Assembly: GCA_903772945.1 (NCBI GenBank)
Contig: CAICTM010000173.1
Location: forward strand, 1 to 64,000
Source of the DNA: Seminavis robusta
Lineage: Eukaryota; Bacillariophyta; Bacillariophyceae; Naviculales; Naviculaceae
Reading direction: 5' to 3'
DNA: 64,000 bases
Positions 41,197 through 53,302 of the stretch are shown here, piece by piece. How positions within the stretch are numbered: position 1 is the first letter of the stretch; the number at the start of each line of letters is the position of its first letter. The translations under genes and the position numbers were made by a program. Under the pieces are notes generated by a model. The model worked only from the letters and a program-made list of their open reading frames with translations, was not told the DNA's origin and did not search any database.

Positions 41197-41650
41197 GTAC
41201 CTGGGTTACTCGGCATTTTGTCTATTTAAGGCTATTGTATCTGATTACAGAGTTTCCTAAATGTTCTATGCTCCTTTGTAAAGTGGCTTATGTCTCACAA
41301 TGTCTACGGATGTCTCACAATGTCTCACAATGTCTACCAATGTCTCACAATGTCTCACAATGTCGCACAATGTCTACTAATGTCTACCAATGTCTCACTT
41401 TGTCTACACAGTACAGTAAAACAGTACAAAAATGTCTCACTTTGTCTACCAATGTCTCACAATGTCTCACAATGTCTCACTTTGTCTACCAATGTCTACC
41501 AATGTATCACTTTGTCTACTAATGTCTCCTAATGTCGCACAATGTCTACTTTGTATACTTATGTCTACTAACTGTGTGTAGACATTTACACTTAATGGCC
41601 AAAACACTTTCCCAAATTTAAACAGACAAAATGCCGAGTAACCCTGGTAC
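41197..41650. mobile_element. Second inverted-repeat element with a 10-bp ATGTCTCACA array
   Basis: Ends at 41197..41229 and 41618..41650 are inverted copies over 33 bp with two mismatches (core GGGTTACTCGGCATTTTGTC). TA dinucleotides sit at both outer edges, in the manner of a TA target duplication. The interior (41286..41575) is a near-continuous array of about 25-28 copies of a 10 bp unit, ATGTCTCACA with ATGTCTACCA and ATGTCTCACT variants, interrupted once near 41408..41430. There is no coding capacity. It lies 166 bp from the preceding inverted-repeat element. Confidence 0.6.
41286..41575. repeat. 10-bp tandem array (ATGTCTCACA variants)
   Basis: Direct 10 bp repeats in register for most of 290 bp; the second half of the unit alternates between CTCACA, CTACCA and CTCACT. 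It has no unique spacers and is not CRISPR-like. Confidence 0.85.
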
Positions 41651-41872
41651 AACACGTAGTACTTTATAATACCGCAGAGTTAGAGGACAGTGCTGTTGGT
41701 ACGATTGAGGAATGAATCTCTGGATCTGATGAGCTCTATTAGTACATGCTAGCTAATACCGTAGCGGGGCGGACCACACCAAGCACAAGTGCCACCGCTA
41801 CCGTACGGTATGAGTGATTGACAATCTCCTACAATCTCTTTCTGCCTGTTTGACAATCTCTTTTTATTATTA

Positions 41873-43901
41873 TTAGGATATACTGGCATTCGACAGCTCT
41901 GACTTACAAGGTCCGGCACTGGTAGTGATGGGAGTGCCACGATAAGTAGCAACACCCTCATCATTGGTTTTTAAGTCTGGAAAGATGGCATCGAGCATCT
42001 TCTTCTTGATGACCTGATTCTCCGTGGCAGGTTCGCCATCAAAGCCTGCCACCATGACTCTCTCTCCCACCTCGGCTCCTTCAGGAGGATCAACAAAGAC
42101 AACCTTTCCATCATCATTGACAGCGCACAACACCATTCCGTGACTGGGGAACCCGACAAGCTTTCGAGCTTTGAGATTGGCTAATACGAGGACTTTGCGT
42201 CCTTCTAGATCTTCCACGTTGTAATGAGCCTTGAGGCCAGATGCGATTTGACGTGGTCCTCCTTCTTCACCCAAATCAATCTCCTCGCAGAACAGTTTGT
42301 CTGCTTCGGGGTGTTCCCATGCCTTTTGGATGATACCTACACGAATATCCAATTTGGAAACATCAATTTCTGCCGCTGGTGCAGGTGCTTTCTTCTTCCT
42401 TTTTGGTGTTTCTTCAGCCGCTGGCGCTTCATTTACATCCCCTCTTTCTTTGAGCTCTTCCAAACTGTCGACAAATGGTTGTGGGACCGTCTCACCTCGA
42501 GGATCCACTACTGGCGTATTGTCCACCTTGCCCTCCAAGAACGCTTCGAGACCTTCAGTGGATAGAAATATAGATAGACAACAATGGAACAATGAAAAGG
42601 TTGAGCCCACTGCCCACTTACTTGGCAACAGAGAGACGACAAAACAACACCACCACAACGAACGTACCATCATCGTAGAAATGCGGGAATTGTTTGACAA
42701 AGCGCACATCATTCTTTGTGAATTCTCTCAAGTCTGTGATTTGATGCATCACCATGGCAAATCGTTCGAGTCCAAAACCCGCCGCAAACCCGCTGTACAC
42801 TTCCGGGTCAATGCCCGCCATTTCCAATACTCGTGGATCGACCATGCCACATCCCAGCACTTCGAGCCATCTTCCTCGAAAAAAGACGTCGACTTCCATA
42901 CTGGGTTCGGTAAAGGGGAAGAAGGATCCTCGGAATCGTACTTGAATGTTGGGTCCAAACATGCCTTTCAAAAAGTGTTCTACCGTTCCTTTGAGATGTC
43001 CCAAATCGAGTTCTCCTCGCTTTTCGAGTGCGAGTATTTCGACCTGATGAAACATGAGCGAATGGGTGGCATCAATGTCGTCTTTTCGGTAGACCCGTCC
43101 CGGTGCCACAATGCGTAGGGGTGGTTTGCGTTTTTCGAGTTGTCGAATCTGCACGGCGGATGTGTGTGTGCGCAACATGTACTCGAGATCCTTGGTCAGA
43201 TAAAAGGTATCTTGCATATCTCGAGCGGGATGATCTTTGGGACAATTGAGTGCTTCAAAGCAGTAATAATCGGTTTCAATTTCGGGCGAGTCTTTGCATC
43301 CCGTGACGGTATCGTATCCTAGTTTGGTAAATATATCGAGTGCCTTTTCCAGGGTCATGCCGAGTGGATGACGTCTTCCGATATCTTGCGAGTTTATGAG
43401 ACCCGGTTTGGTGACATCGATTCGTTCCAGTTTCATCTGTTCTTCGATATCGGCAAATTCCAATTTCTGCATGCGTTCTGCCACGGTGGCTTCGACCTGT
43501 GATTTGACTTCGTTGACGACGGCCCCCAACTTGGGTTTATCTTCATTGCTGAGGACTCTCATGTACCCCATGACCTTGTTGATGGGCCCCTTTTTACCGA
43601 GATATTCTCGTCGCAAGGCTTCGGCCCCCGCCAATGTCGTGACCTCGGCCATTTTTTCGTCAAAGTCGCGTTTGTGGCCCAGTAATTCTTCCGAAACGTC
43701 GTCGATGGATATTTGCTGTTCTTCCGCCGTAGACATGAAGATGGGACCATGCCGGTGGTAGCTGGGACTACCGGTACCGGTACCAGTGGCAGTGATAGTT
43801 GGTGGCTGGAATCTGCTTGGTTGGGAGGGAACAAAGGCAGATCCATCAGGGAGCATCACACTAGCCCAGCCCAGCAGTAGGCATGCGGAAGAAAACCTCA
43901 T
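41873..43901 (-). CDS. pheS: Plastid phenylalanyl-tRNA synthetase alpha chain fused to an EMAPII-type tRNA-binding domain
   Basis: Two exons, 42668..43901 and 41873..42552, 115 bp intron in phase; 637 aa. The start is a signal peptide ending in SAFVPSQPS, the diatom plastid motif. Residues ~55-410 are a complete bacterial-type PheS: an N-terminal coiled coil, then HPLGMTLEKALDIFTKLGY, EIETDYYCFEALNCPKDHPA, MQDTFYL, THTSAVQIRQL, the motif 2 region APGRVYRKDDIDATHSLMFHQVE, and motif 3 GCGMVDPRVLEMAGID with GFGLERFAMV. PheS normally ends at about VRFVKQF. Here exon 2 adds a Lys/Pro linker and an EMAPII domain (LDIRVGIIQKAWEHPEADKL, VLVLANLKARKLVGFPSHGM, DLKTNDEGVATYRGTPITT). That domain is usual on eukaryotic MetRS, TyrRS and AIMP1/Arc1p, not on PheS. 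Retention of the intron would stop the protein 15 residues after FYDDG and give PheS alone. Confidence 0.85.
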
Positions 43902-44275
43902 CTTTAGTGATGTGTATGGGTATACAGAAGAAAGATATCCTTGCTAGCTTGGTCTTCAGACTCTAGAAGGAGCGAGTGAATAGAGAACCGATTCCAGATG
44001 GCTCAGCTGTGCAGTTGATGCTGAGTCCTCGTTCTTCATCAAGCCATCACACTGTCGGCTTGGACTCATCAGCCTTGTCTCCGGCCACTAGTCTTATTTT
44101 GAAAGTCAACAACTTGCGTCAGTCAAGGATTCGTGACTCAGCAAATCACGAGGATGAGTCAGATTTCAAACAAAGATCTTTGGTGATTGACACCATTCAG
44201 CTCTGCTCACTGCCCAGACAGCCACACCAACAATCATTGGAAGACAACACAACAAGATACTGTCCATCCTTGACC
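43902..44275. promoter_or_regulatory. Divergent region between pheS and thylakoid-lumen gene
   Basis: 374 bp between start codons of two plastid-protein genes; no named motif. The plus frame is open upstream of the lumen gene but only from non-ATG codons. Confidence 0.35.
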
Positions 44276-45167
44276 ATGAGAGCAGCGGCAGTAGTATCTA
44301 GAGTCTCCTCATTGGCAATCCTCCTGGTATCTGCCGTGAGCTGGTCTACCTACTGCCAGGCATTTACATCCATTCCGAGGGTATCTACCACAGAGCAACT
44401 GAGGGTAGCCTCTGCCACCGGTACTCCTACTAGTAGACTATCAGCATGTGGTACTCCCCACCAAGAGGGTGATATTCATTCACTTTCGCGAAGATCCCTC
44501 TTCTTGACAGCGGCACTATCATCCTCCCTCTTTGTCCCCACCCCGGCCGTCGCGGCGGGACGTGTCCCTCTGGAAGAAAGCTTGTATTACATTTTGAGGG
44601 TGCGAGAAGCCACACAACAAGAATCCCGTCTCATCAAATCGGGAAAGTTTCGAGATGTTCAACGAGCCAATGTCAAGTTGGCCGTCAAATTCATGATTGA
44701 AAATTACAGGTTGGGAGATTCCTTTGTGGCAGCATCGTCCTATCTCGATGGCAATGATCGACGAGTGGCTGCCGTTAATGTCGGACAAAGTGCCGTACAA
44801 GATCTCTACACCATTCTCGAATATTTTGATGCATCCGATGTACAGAATTTAAAGGTGCGTGTGTGTTGTTATGTACTATCATTTATTTATTTGTGGGGAT
44901 GACGAACTGCTAACATACAGAGAACCTGTTCGTCCCAATGAAACAAAATAGATTGGAAGTTCCAGCCTGTCTTCCGATAAGGAATCTGTTGTACTGAAGG
45001 GTCTAGAAGCCACCAGAAAAACTATTGATGATTTCCTAGCCTACTTTCCACAGGATACTGTCAACACTGTCAAGCGAAGGGTAACAGAAGAAAATGACCT
45101 CAACTTTAAAGAGTTTGATCGCAGTCTGGGAGATATTGTCAATCCTAATCCAGCACAGCAGCAGTAG
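44276..45167 (+). CDS. Thylakoid-lumen protein, function unknown
   Basis: Two exons, 44276..44854 and 44952..45167, 97 bp intron in phase; 264 aa. The targeting region has three parts: a signal peptide (SSLAILLVSAVSWSTYCQ), the plastid motif QAFTS, and a second hydrophobic stretch preceded by twin Arg (SRRSLFLTAALSSSLFV) ending in AVAAGR, which fits a Tat-type thylakoid transfer signal. The mature part is an all-helical protein of about 170 residues (PLEESLYYILRVREATQQES, RANVKLAVKFMIENY, SAVQDLYTILEYF, KTIDDFLAYFP). This helical-bundle look recalls PsbQ-like lumenal proteins, but I cannot assign it. The start is the ATG MRAAAVVSRV. Confidence 0.78.
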
Positions 45168-47173
45168 TGGCTTGATGAATTGAAATCATTGCTGTGTATT
45201 CTATAGTAGTTGATAGAATCTGGCATGTTCATCTTGTGTACCAGTATCGACTATTGAAGTCTAGCTAAGGCAAAGAAGAAGGCTGAGAACTTCAGAGGAT
45301 CTCAACAAGCTGTATGATGAGGGCATCAGAAGCGATTCAGCACTAACTCGGTAACTTGTCCAGCCACCACTGTTATAGATTTTAGTGTTGTTGGTCTAGG
45401 TAGCCCTACTTGTCAAGTTTGCTTTTGCCCGGATCATAGCACCAGTCAGAGCATAGGCTGGTGGGCTCTGCTAGGTAGAAGGGGGCTGAAGGGAAAGTGA
45501 GACAGCAGGGATTAGAAGCACCTATACTTGGGTAGATGGACCAGAGCCAGGGGTTGATGGGTGACTTTACGAAGAAGAGCAAGAGTGGTTGCTTGGAGGC
45601 GCAGTGATGGGGTTGGGGCAGAGAAGTCACATTGTGCTTGCCAGCATACAGAAGCAAGCTAGAGCTGGGCAGTGACTGGTTCCAGGAATCCAAGTTGAGA
45701 AGAGTGTAGCACAGAGAAGAGTACACTGTAACATGCAAGCAAGTTTCATTTGCATTTCAACAAGGTAGAAGTGTCAGGTGACCAGTAAAGTATCAGGAGA
45801 CCCCCCGAGCCCAGACTGTGTAATGGGGCTTTAGCAGAAAATTGCTTCAATTCCAAAGCTGGGTAAGGGCAGGAAATGAATAGTGGAGGGTTGAAGGGAC
45901 AAGTCAATTTAGCAGGGTGTTGGCAGGGAAGCATTGGTTATCTAGAATTAAAATCAGATAAGGGCGGGCTTGGGTGCAAGCTTTTGAACATTTGCCAAAC
46001 TAGGAAAAGCGGCCTGCCGTGGTTGGCATTGGAGAGGGCATTCGACCCTATTTTTGGGCCATCTGGCTACCGTAGGCAGGTATGGGAGTGCATACTGCCC
46101 AAAGATCGCATTGGCGATGTGTCGTCGCCATCGTCTCGTCATGGTCGAGAGTCACTCTGAAAAATTGAATGGACTTGATCAACTCCTCGCCGTCTACGTC
46201 ACATACCCAAGCCAGGGAGAAAGCAAAGTTGAAGCGGGAGTGGGGACCACTGAGCGACCAAGGCCGACAAAATTTTGTGTCCAGGCTATACCTTTTGTTT
46301 AAGAAGTAAATTTTACCTGTTCGCTCTGCCTATTGTAGCTCTATGACATAGCTGGTACTAGTAATAGTAACCGTAGTCTAATAGTATTTTAAAAAGCATG
46401 AACCCGAATCTAGAAGGTGGAGAGAGATGCAAGGGGCATCTTTGCAGGGTCTTAATATCCTGATAAAATGACAGCTAGCACAAACGGATTGACCTGCGGG
46501 ACACAAGGTGACAGAGATTCAGATAGCACTTGATTGGATGCGGAGATGAAACTAAAGCCATGCACACTACATACAAGTAGTGCCGGTAGTTGCAGTGGAT
46601 AAAAGGGATTAGAGCTAGCCATTCCTATCTGGTGAGGCAAGGGAGGCTCTGTTTCAATCCTGTGCTCCCCAACCCACCTGTGTGAAACCAGCGGCAAGTT
46701 ATAAGCAACACACCCAAGCAAATATCCATAACTTCTTAATAAAGAGGCAAACATTTCCTCCAACTGATGACCTACACAACCCGCAATGATGCGCTAAACT
46801 GATTAGTACGTGGACGGGATAGCTGGTGTCAACAACCCGACCAATCGAAACTCTATCGTGGACTTCTTTCCCAAGTAAAGTCAGGAACAGTCCCTCAATT
46901 GGACAAGGCGGTGCGAAGGGATAAACAAAAGAATTGTCAAGCATCAGCCCTGGCAATCTCCTGACAGTTCAGGGGTATCGTACCAGTACCTCCATAAGCT
47001 GGGTACCGGTAGCAACCAAAGAGGGTGGAGCTGAGCTGTGGAAAGAAAGATCCATCAATATCGGTACAAACACAACACACAGCACACTTCACACATCACA
47101 ATACACCATACAAGCAAACATTCGAGGCAGCACTGTTGAGGGCAGTTGATGGTTCCACCTAAAAAAGCACAGA
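45168..47173. other. 2-kb gene-free stretch
   Basis: Both strands and all frames were read; only short frames without family resemblance are present. No tRNA cloverleaf, tandem array, long inverted repeat or transposase piece was seen. The last ~200 bp are A/C-rich (ACACAACACACAGCACACTTCACAC-like) and lie directly before the importin gene, so they are probably its promoter and leader. Confidence 0.45.
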
Positions 47174-50100
47174 ATGGAGCCAGCATTGGATGTTATCGGT
47201 CGAGCCCTTCAGGGAGATCCGGGTTCCAATTCGTTTCTGGACAGAACTTCGTCCATCTACGTGCTCGACGCCACGGACCCTTCGAAACCAAAGACATATG
47301 GCTGTTGGAACTTCATCCATCAAGCTATGAATGAGGTCGAACGGTACGAGGCCAACTATGCCAGAAGCCATCAGATTCATGCTCTACAGAATGGAGCTGG
47401 CCTCAGCAGCCACGTCAAGCTTTTGGCTACCATGGCGCTCAGAGTTTCCCGCAGAGCCCCCGATGTGGACAGAAGTTTGGTGTCTACTTGCGTGGTTAAT
47501 GCGGGCTCGCAATTCAATGGAACACCGGAGCAATCTCAGTGGTTGATTGACCTGAATCTTGAACTAAGGGAGATTGTCATGGGACGAATTGCCGCCATGG
47601 CTTTTGATTTTAGCTTCCACAGACGAGACGGACCCCATGGACACTCAGCATTTGCTGATCCAACTGTCATGGAACTCTTCTGTGCTGTCCTGGCTTCCAA
47701 CGCTGTATCAAGCGGACCCCTGGCAGTTCATCATTTTGTCACGGAGTGGATTGTACCCTCTACCAAAACATTGCCCCCTTTTGCTGTGGCTTGTGTGACA
47801 CTGCATCTAGCCTTGGGGGCTCTGCGCAAAGCAGCACCTGCTGGAACCAAAGACATGATGCAACAACTATCAGCTTCCATTGTAGCTGCGGTTCTGGCAC
47901 CCGTGTTACTAGATGCAGTAGCTGAAGAATCCTCTGCGAATGCAGCTGGTGGGAGTGCCATGAAGGAATCACAGCACGATAAGAACAACCAAGTTGCAGC
48001 CATATGTGTCAGAGCATTGGAACGATGGTGTGCTGCAACGGACCTCAGCCTCGCCCAGATCAAGCACATTTGTAGCAAAGTGGAGGTACGACCCAAGAAT
48101 CGAATCTTCGCTTGTTTGCCGGGCACCCTAGTCTCACTGACCTTACCCAAATCGCTTTCCCAGGTAAACTTCATTGAAGTCATCAATGATGCCATGTACT
48201 CTGATTCGAAACATGTGGTGGAGGCGTTAGCAGAATTCATTGAGGCCTGTCTTTCTGACAATCAAGATACACCCACAGTCTTGGAGGAGCGAATGACACA
48301 GGTTCGCTATCTCCTGCAGGTTGATGAACATGCCTTTCAATCCAACTTCAGCGCAGAGCAACTGAACCTGATCGAGTCCAAGGAAATGAGTTCCATCGTG
48401 GATGAACTCGTCTCAGCGATAGGACTGCAGCGGTTCCGCTTTACAGAACGACAAAACAATGGTAAGGAGGGGATGATTTCGAGACGATCTATTTTTATGC
48501 TACTCTTCTAACCCTTCCCAACTAAATCAACATTCAAAGGGGATCATGATGTGTGTCGCAGTTTGGTCAGGATTGCGTCTTCCCTGGGCTCAGCTGCAAT
48601 GAAGTTTTCGGCTGATCACGGCCATCCTTTGAAGAATGAACCCGGTTTGGTCGATCTGATGATGAAAGGTGCCGCTCATCCGTCTGTCAACATCAGTGCT
48701 ATCGCTCTGGCAGTGCTTGCGGATGTCGTTCGGTTGGAGAATTCCCTCGGACCCCAGCTGTTACCTTTACTACAGAGACGCGCAATCATTCCTCACCATG
48801 TGGTTTCAGGTGCACCTTACTTGGCAGCGTCAGACATATGTGGGGTCAACTTTCAGGAGTTTCAGATCTTTCGAGACACAGTTTTGACGTCAGCACTCCG
48901 TGCTTGCTACGAGGGCAACAGTGCAAATTACATGGACTCTTGCACTTCTGCCGTCGAGGAGTTCTGTTCCGAAACGGCATCTAGCCAAGTTTCGCTACAC
49001 CTTGAAGCAGCTCTCTTCTGTCTTGCGGCAGTTGCTGATCTTGCAATGGACACCGTAGAGAATCAATCCTTTCCGCATCCTTCCCAAATGGAACGTTGCA
49101 CATCGGCATTGGCCGCAAAGCCGGCCAGCATGATGGCCAATCCATTGACGTTGTCTCAAATGTGCCGCTTCTTGAGAAATGTAAGTGTGTTTACTGCCTT
49201 TGGTTGCTGCTAAATGACTCGGACGCTAACGACTGTCCCAACAATAGTATACAAGATGGTACGGGGAAAGCCAGGTACAAGGAGTCCTAGACGTAGCGAC
49301 GGATCTCGCGCTCTCTACATTCAACCTGTGTGCCGCTTCTTACCCTGGCGGTGAACCTAGTCGAGTAATGATGCAGGAGAGCAATATATCTCCAGGGAAA
49401 GATGCCGCCTTAACACTCCAAGAGATCTTGTGTCAACACCCGAAGTACTTTGTGTCGAATTCGGCTATAACGGCGTTGGGCGGTAAGATTCCACTTGTCT
49501 GGGGATGAGGCATCCTTTAGCTGTGCTCGGAAGTCTCAAACGAACCGTTGTTCCTTCATATGCGAAGCTGGTTGGGAAGCATCCTATGCAGCGTGCAACC
49601 GTCCTGATGCAATCACAATTGAAGATCGTCGAGCTCTCTGCATTGCCATTTGCCACGTCCTTGCGGCTCTCCCAGACAATCAAAGGGTTCGCTCGTTTCA
49701 TGCACTAGCATTGCCGGCGCTGGACTGTTTTGAGAAAATGACCGCAATAGCCAACAACACAACTGGAGCAGACAAACAGCAGGAAGAGTTGAATGGAGTG
49801 CTTCGCCGAGTTGCAGACGAAATTGTGATCTTCACTGTCATGGCCAGAACATTCACGAACGCATGCTTTGCAAACGATTCAGGGATGGAAGATGCGCACA
49901 ACAGTGCACCAGAGAAACGCGTCGCCATTCCTGTGCCTCTGCTAGTCATCATCCGAAAAGCGTGGCCATCCATTGTTCACGTGGCTGCAATGTACAGCAA
50001 TAATGAAGTAAGTCGTCGGCATTGGAAGTTCGTTGTAAAGTGGAAACGCGGTTCATGGCTCACTTTTATTTTGACAGAGAGTTGCAAAGGCCTTGGGTAG

Positions 50101-51197
50101 ATTCTTGGTGGAGTTTTTACCGCCAGAGTGCAACAGCAAAGGGAGTACTTCACTGCTGAAAGAACTGTGTTCAGTAGCTCTTTCGATGCTGAAGAAAAAG
50201 GGGGCTGGGAGCCAGGTGAAGTTTCAACCGGTTTTTGGTTTTCTCACTGAAATCGTGACTGTTCATGGGGAGACAGCCGAAAAGAAAACCTCCGAAAAAG
50301 TGAACGGCCTCAGTACACCAGAGAGCAACGAGAACGTCACTGCTATCCAGACGGATCTACTGCTTGCAGCCGTCGATGAGCTGCAGTCTTCTTTTGCTGC
50401 GCCATCCATAGGAAACGCCAAGGAGCAGGGTCAGGGCCAGCCGCCATTTGAAAGCAAAACATTACCGGTTCCAAAGGGGAACATTCATCCCGGCGATGAG
50501 TTTTGCGCCATGCTGGGTCTATTCAAGACTTGTTTGGAACGGTGCCCCTCCTACTTTTTCCACTTGCCATGTGCGCCCGGACTGGTGGGGCGCGAAGACA
50601 TGCTCAGCCGGAAGGCAACTGATTTGGCTGTTGGATTTCTCAATGAAGCGGACGTAGCAACGGCTGAACACGCAATGCAATTTTTGGAAGCAATGGTACG
50701 TATTCGATCCAGCCTTGAGCAGCCGACGGTCTTCTTCGTGATACCTTACGTTCAGTTGTGCCTTCTTTGCTTTCCATCAAAAGATCAAGCTTACGCAGTC
50801 ACCAAATGATAACATCAAGGAACTTTCAAAAGAAACAGTCTTGACTGTCAGTCCCAGCATGATATCCATGCTTTTGCTGGGCTCGTGTGGCAAATTGAGC
50901 TTTGCGGTGTTGGGAGACGCTGCCCACCTGATATGTTCCGTATTGACAGTGTTGCCCCCTACCGAGGATGTCCAGTCCAGTGCAATCAACGCGCTCAAGC
51001 ATGAGCAGTTTCGGCTGGGCGACGATGCCAGACATGTTATTTTTACCGCACTGGAAGGAGTCGTTAGAAAGGAGGTCACAGTTGAGAATCTAGCGAGTCT
51101 TTTGGAACAGAATTGGGAGCTGCATCAGCTAAATGAAGTCGAAAGTCTGGAGGCAAGTGACGTGGTTGTACGGTTTGTCAAACGGTTCAAACGCTGA
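47174..51197 (+). CDS. Importin-beta superfamily nuclear transport receptor (transportin-3/importin-13-like)
   Basis: Seven exons: 47174..48085, 48164..48461, 48540..49180, 49248..49482, 49592..50007, 50078..50695, 50784..51197; introns 67-109 bp; 1177 aa with phases consistent. The protein is a continuous array of HEAT-like amphipathic helices. Pieces such as NYMDSCTSAVEEFCSETASSQ, LTLSQMCRFLRNYTRWYGES, LQEILCQHPKYF, RALCIAICHVLAALP and DRRA match the middle and C-terminal blocks of transportin-3, MTR10 and importin-13. These receptors carry SR proteins and other cargo into the nucleus under RanGTP control. The usual Ran-binding N-terminus is not easy to see. The fifth intron's acceptor (49591) was chosen for phase and is the least certain. 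The first intron (78 bp) has no stop and keeps the frame if retained. Confidence 0.7.
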
Positions 51198-51450
51198 CAA
51201 TCAATGAATCAGATCCAGCAAAGCAGGCTCTTGCCATGTCATTATTTGCCACAACAGGCGCTTTTGTTCCCTATAGCTTGTAAATATGGATAATGTTGTG
51301 TAGTAGCTACCAGCTAGCTAGACGAGAATGTTGCCTGCGATATCTTGCCAGCTACAACAAGACCACACGTTGGAACGAACACCGAAGGCCAAGACATATG
51401 ATACTGGTTCATTCTGATGCTTGTTCATCAGAGCATCCGGTACGGCAAGT

Positions 51451-52592
51451 CTAGTTAGCACTGCGGTAGCTGAATACTCGGGCCCATTCAAGGCGTCGTC
51501 GCTTCTCTTCTGGCAGTGGTAAGAGAAATTCTTGGCCAACGTCCAAAGGAGGCAATGGAATACCACTGGCCTTGAGCGCATTCTCCAATTTGGCCACTCG
51601 AGCCTGAAGCCAGCTGCGCCTCTCTGCGAGCCAACTGTTTTTGAAGATGGTCAGTTTTATATCGGGGGTTCTTTTGTTGATTGATGGCATCCAGGGCAGC
51701 CTGGGCAAACTTGCCAGCATCCATTACCCCCGCACTGAACAGGTACTGCAAGCAGGCTGGTTGGTTGCGAAAGGCCGCCAACGCAACCACCCATTTGTGA
51801 AAGCGATCATCACTATCCTCTGCATTGCTGGCTGGGGACGCAAGCATTGCTTTGACTCGATTTATGCCAAGATGGCAAATGATTGCATCTTCAGTCCTTA
51901 TCAAAAGTGAAGAAATTCGATTTTCGATCAGAATCCAAACAATAGAGTTGACGAAAACTTGCCACCTTGATTTTGTCGTGGCAAGTGATTGCACCAACTA
52001 CCAAATTCCACTCTCCCGAGTCAATGGATTCAACTCTTGCCATGCACAGAGACTCCAAATCTGGCAACAGCTGGATGCTACGGGACAGTGACGAAATAAT
52101 ACCAGCTGTATCGGATTCGTTATAACAATGGTAATCGACGACTTCCAACGTGAGTGATTTCAATCCAGGCAAATGGCTGGGTATGTGAGCCAGTGCACCG
52201 GTGATCTGCTGTACGTCGCACGATTTCATGGCGAGACTGAGAAGCTGTCGAGGAAGATGCTGAACGAGAATTGTACGTGGGCCAACGTCAAAATATCCAT
52301 CAAAGGTTGCATGCTGCAGGTTTCCAAGGTGGGCCTGGATCAGGGTGCCTAAATGAAGGGCTTCATCTTCTTCAAGGTCCCAAACGCCACAATTGACAAA
52401 TATAAGGAGGGAGGTGTAGCGGTGTCCAATGGAAGGAAGTACTGCTGACAAGTCCGCGAAGGACAGATAGGGAGTGTACTCGTCAAATGCGATGACACAA
52501 CAACCAGGAGGGTCCTCTCTGATCGCAACATCGTCCCCACCTTGCACTTGGACCCCAAGCGGAACACCTAAATCAAGCAATCGTTCATCCAT
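51451..52592 (-). pseudogene. LRR-like protein gene with C-terminal coiled coil, frame-disrupted
   Basis: The ATG at 52592 opens a 233-codon frame with Leu-rich, LRR-like segments (LIFVNCGVWDLEEDE, HLPGLKSLTLEVVDYH, LLPDLESLCMARVESID). Near 51900 the reading must change frame to reach a second coherent part (IICHLGINRVKAMLASP, FHKWVVALAAFRNQP, LQYLFSAGVMD), and near 51613 again to reach a coil and tail (RVAKLENALKASG). The ordering LRR part, INR segment, coil matches a leucine-rich family common in pennate diatoms. I could not find introns of normal size that mend the frame changes, so the gene looks broken or mis-assembled. The first 30 residues are a plausible intact start. 51198..51450 between this and the importin gene is empty. 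Confidence 0.45.
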
Positions 52593-52674
52593 CCTCACAG
52601 CGTGACAAAATAAATGACAGAATGCATCGGCTTTGGATTTTGGATCCCCGAGACAAAGTCTTTGGCCCCAATGA

Positions 52675-52740
52675 TGAATCGAATCGAATCAAATCGAAAC
52701 ATACAATCGAATCGAATCGAACTCAGAATCAATTCGACGT
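52675..52740. repeat. AATCGAATCGAATC short repeats
   Basis: Tandem TCGAATCGAA units related to those at 2982..3067, located about 80 bp upstream of the LRR-like gene's start. 52741..53302 has no gene; 53141..53230 contains AT-rich sequence without structure that I can name. Confidence 0.6.
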
Positions 52741-53302
52741 CAATTAGTGTACCGTAGCTAGATCTAGGGTAACTTTTCTAAGAAATATAAATACCCCACC
52801 TTCTACAATTCATCTTCAGCTACAAGGAACCAACAACTCGGACAACCACATCTACTAGCTAGATAGTACCGGTATTCAAATCGTCTATCTCTGGATCGGA
52901 TACCACGGCGGTACCTGGCACTTACAGAGCCACAAACATTTCTTGTCCCAGGGAGACCTACTATTAATAGTATAAGAGTGGGCAAAGCTAAAGGGGCCTA
53001 GGCTTGAAGAAATGAATAAGGGGTACACAATTTTTGTGCAGTTGTTAATCTATTGCAAAACTAGCGCCTCAGAAGGTCCCCCATTTGCTGCCACGGCAGT
53101 TGTATGGGAGCCATGAAATGACCAAATTTTACTCTTTTAGGCTTTTTGATTGTCGACAAAGGTATTGGACTGGAACTTGATTCTTAGCATTAGAGTTTAT
53201 TAGAGTGACAACTGTGGTATGGCGGTAGATGGTAAGCCCCGCTATGGGCAATTTAGGGTTGGCTAACCACATAGACTACGTACACAGGATGCTCAGCAAG
53301 TT

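Noticed and set aside
41286-41575. CRISPR-like array
   Set aside because: Units are contiguous 10 bp repeats without spacers in a nuclear genome; it is a minisatellite inside an inverted-repeat element.
45168-47173. Possible RNA gene, retroelement or broken gene in the 2-kb gap
   Set aside because: No cloverleaf, polymerase-like motif, long direct repeat or coherent frame found by reading both strands.
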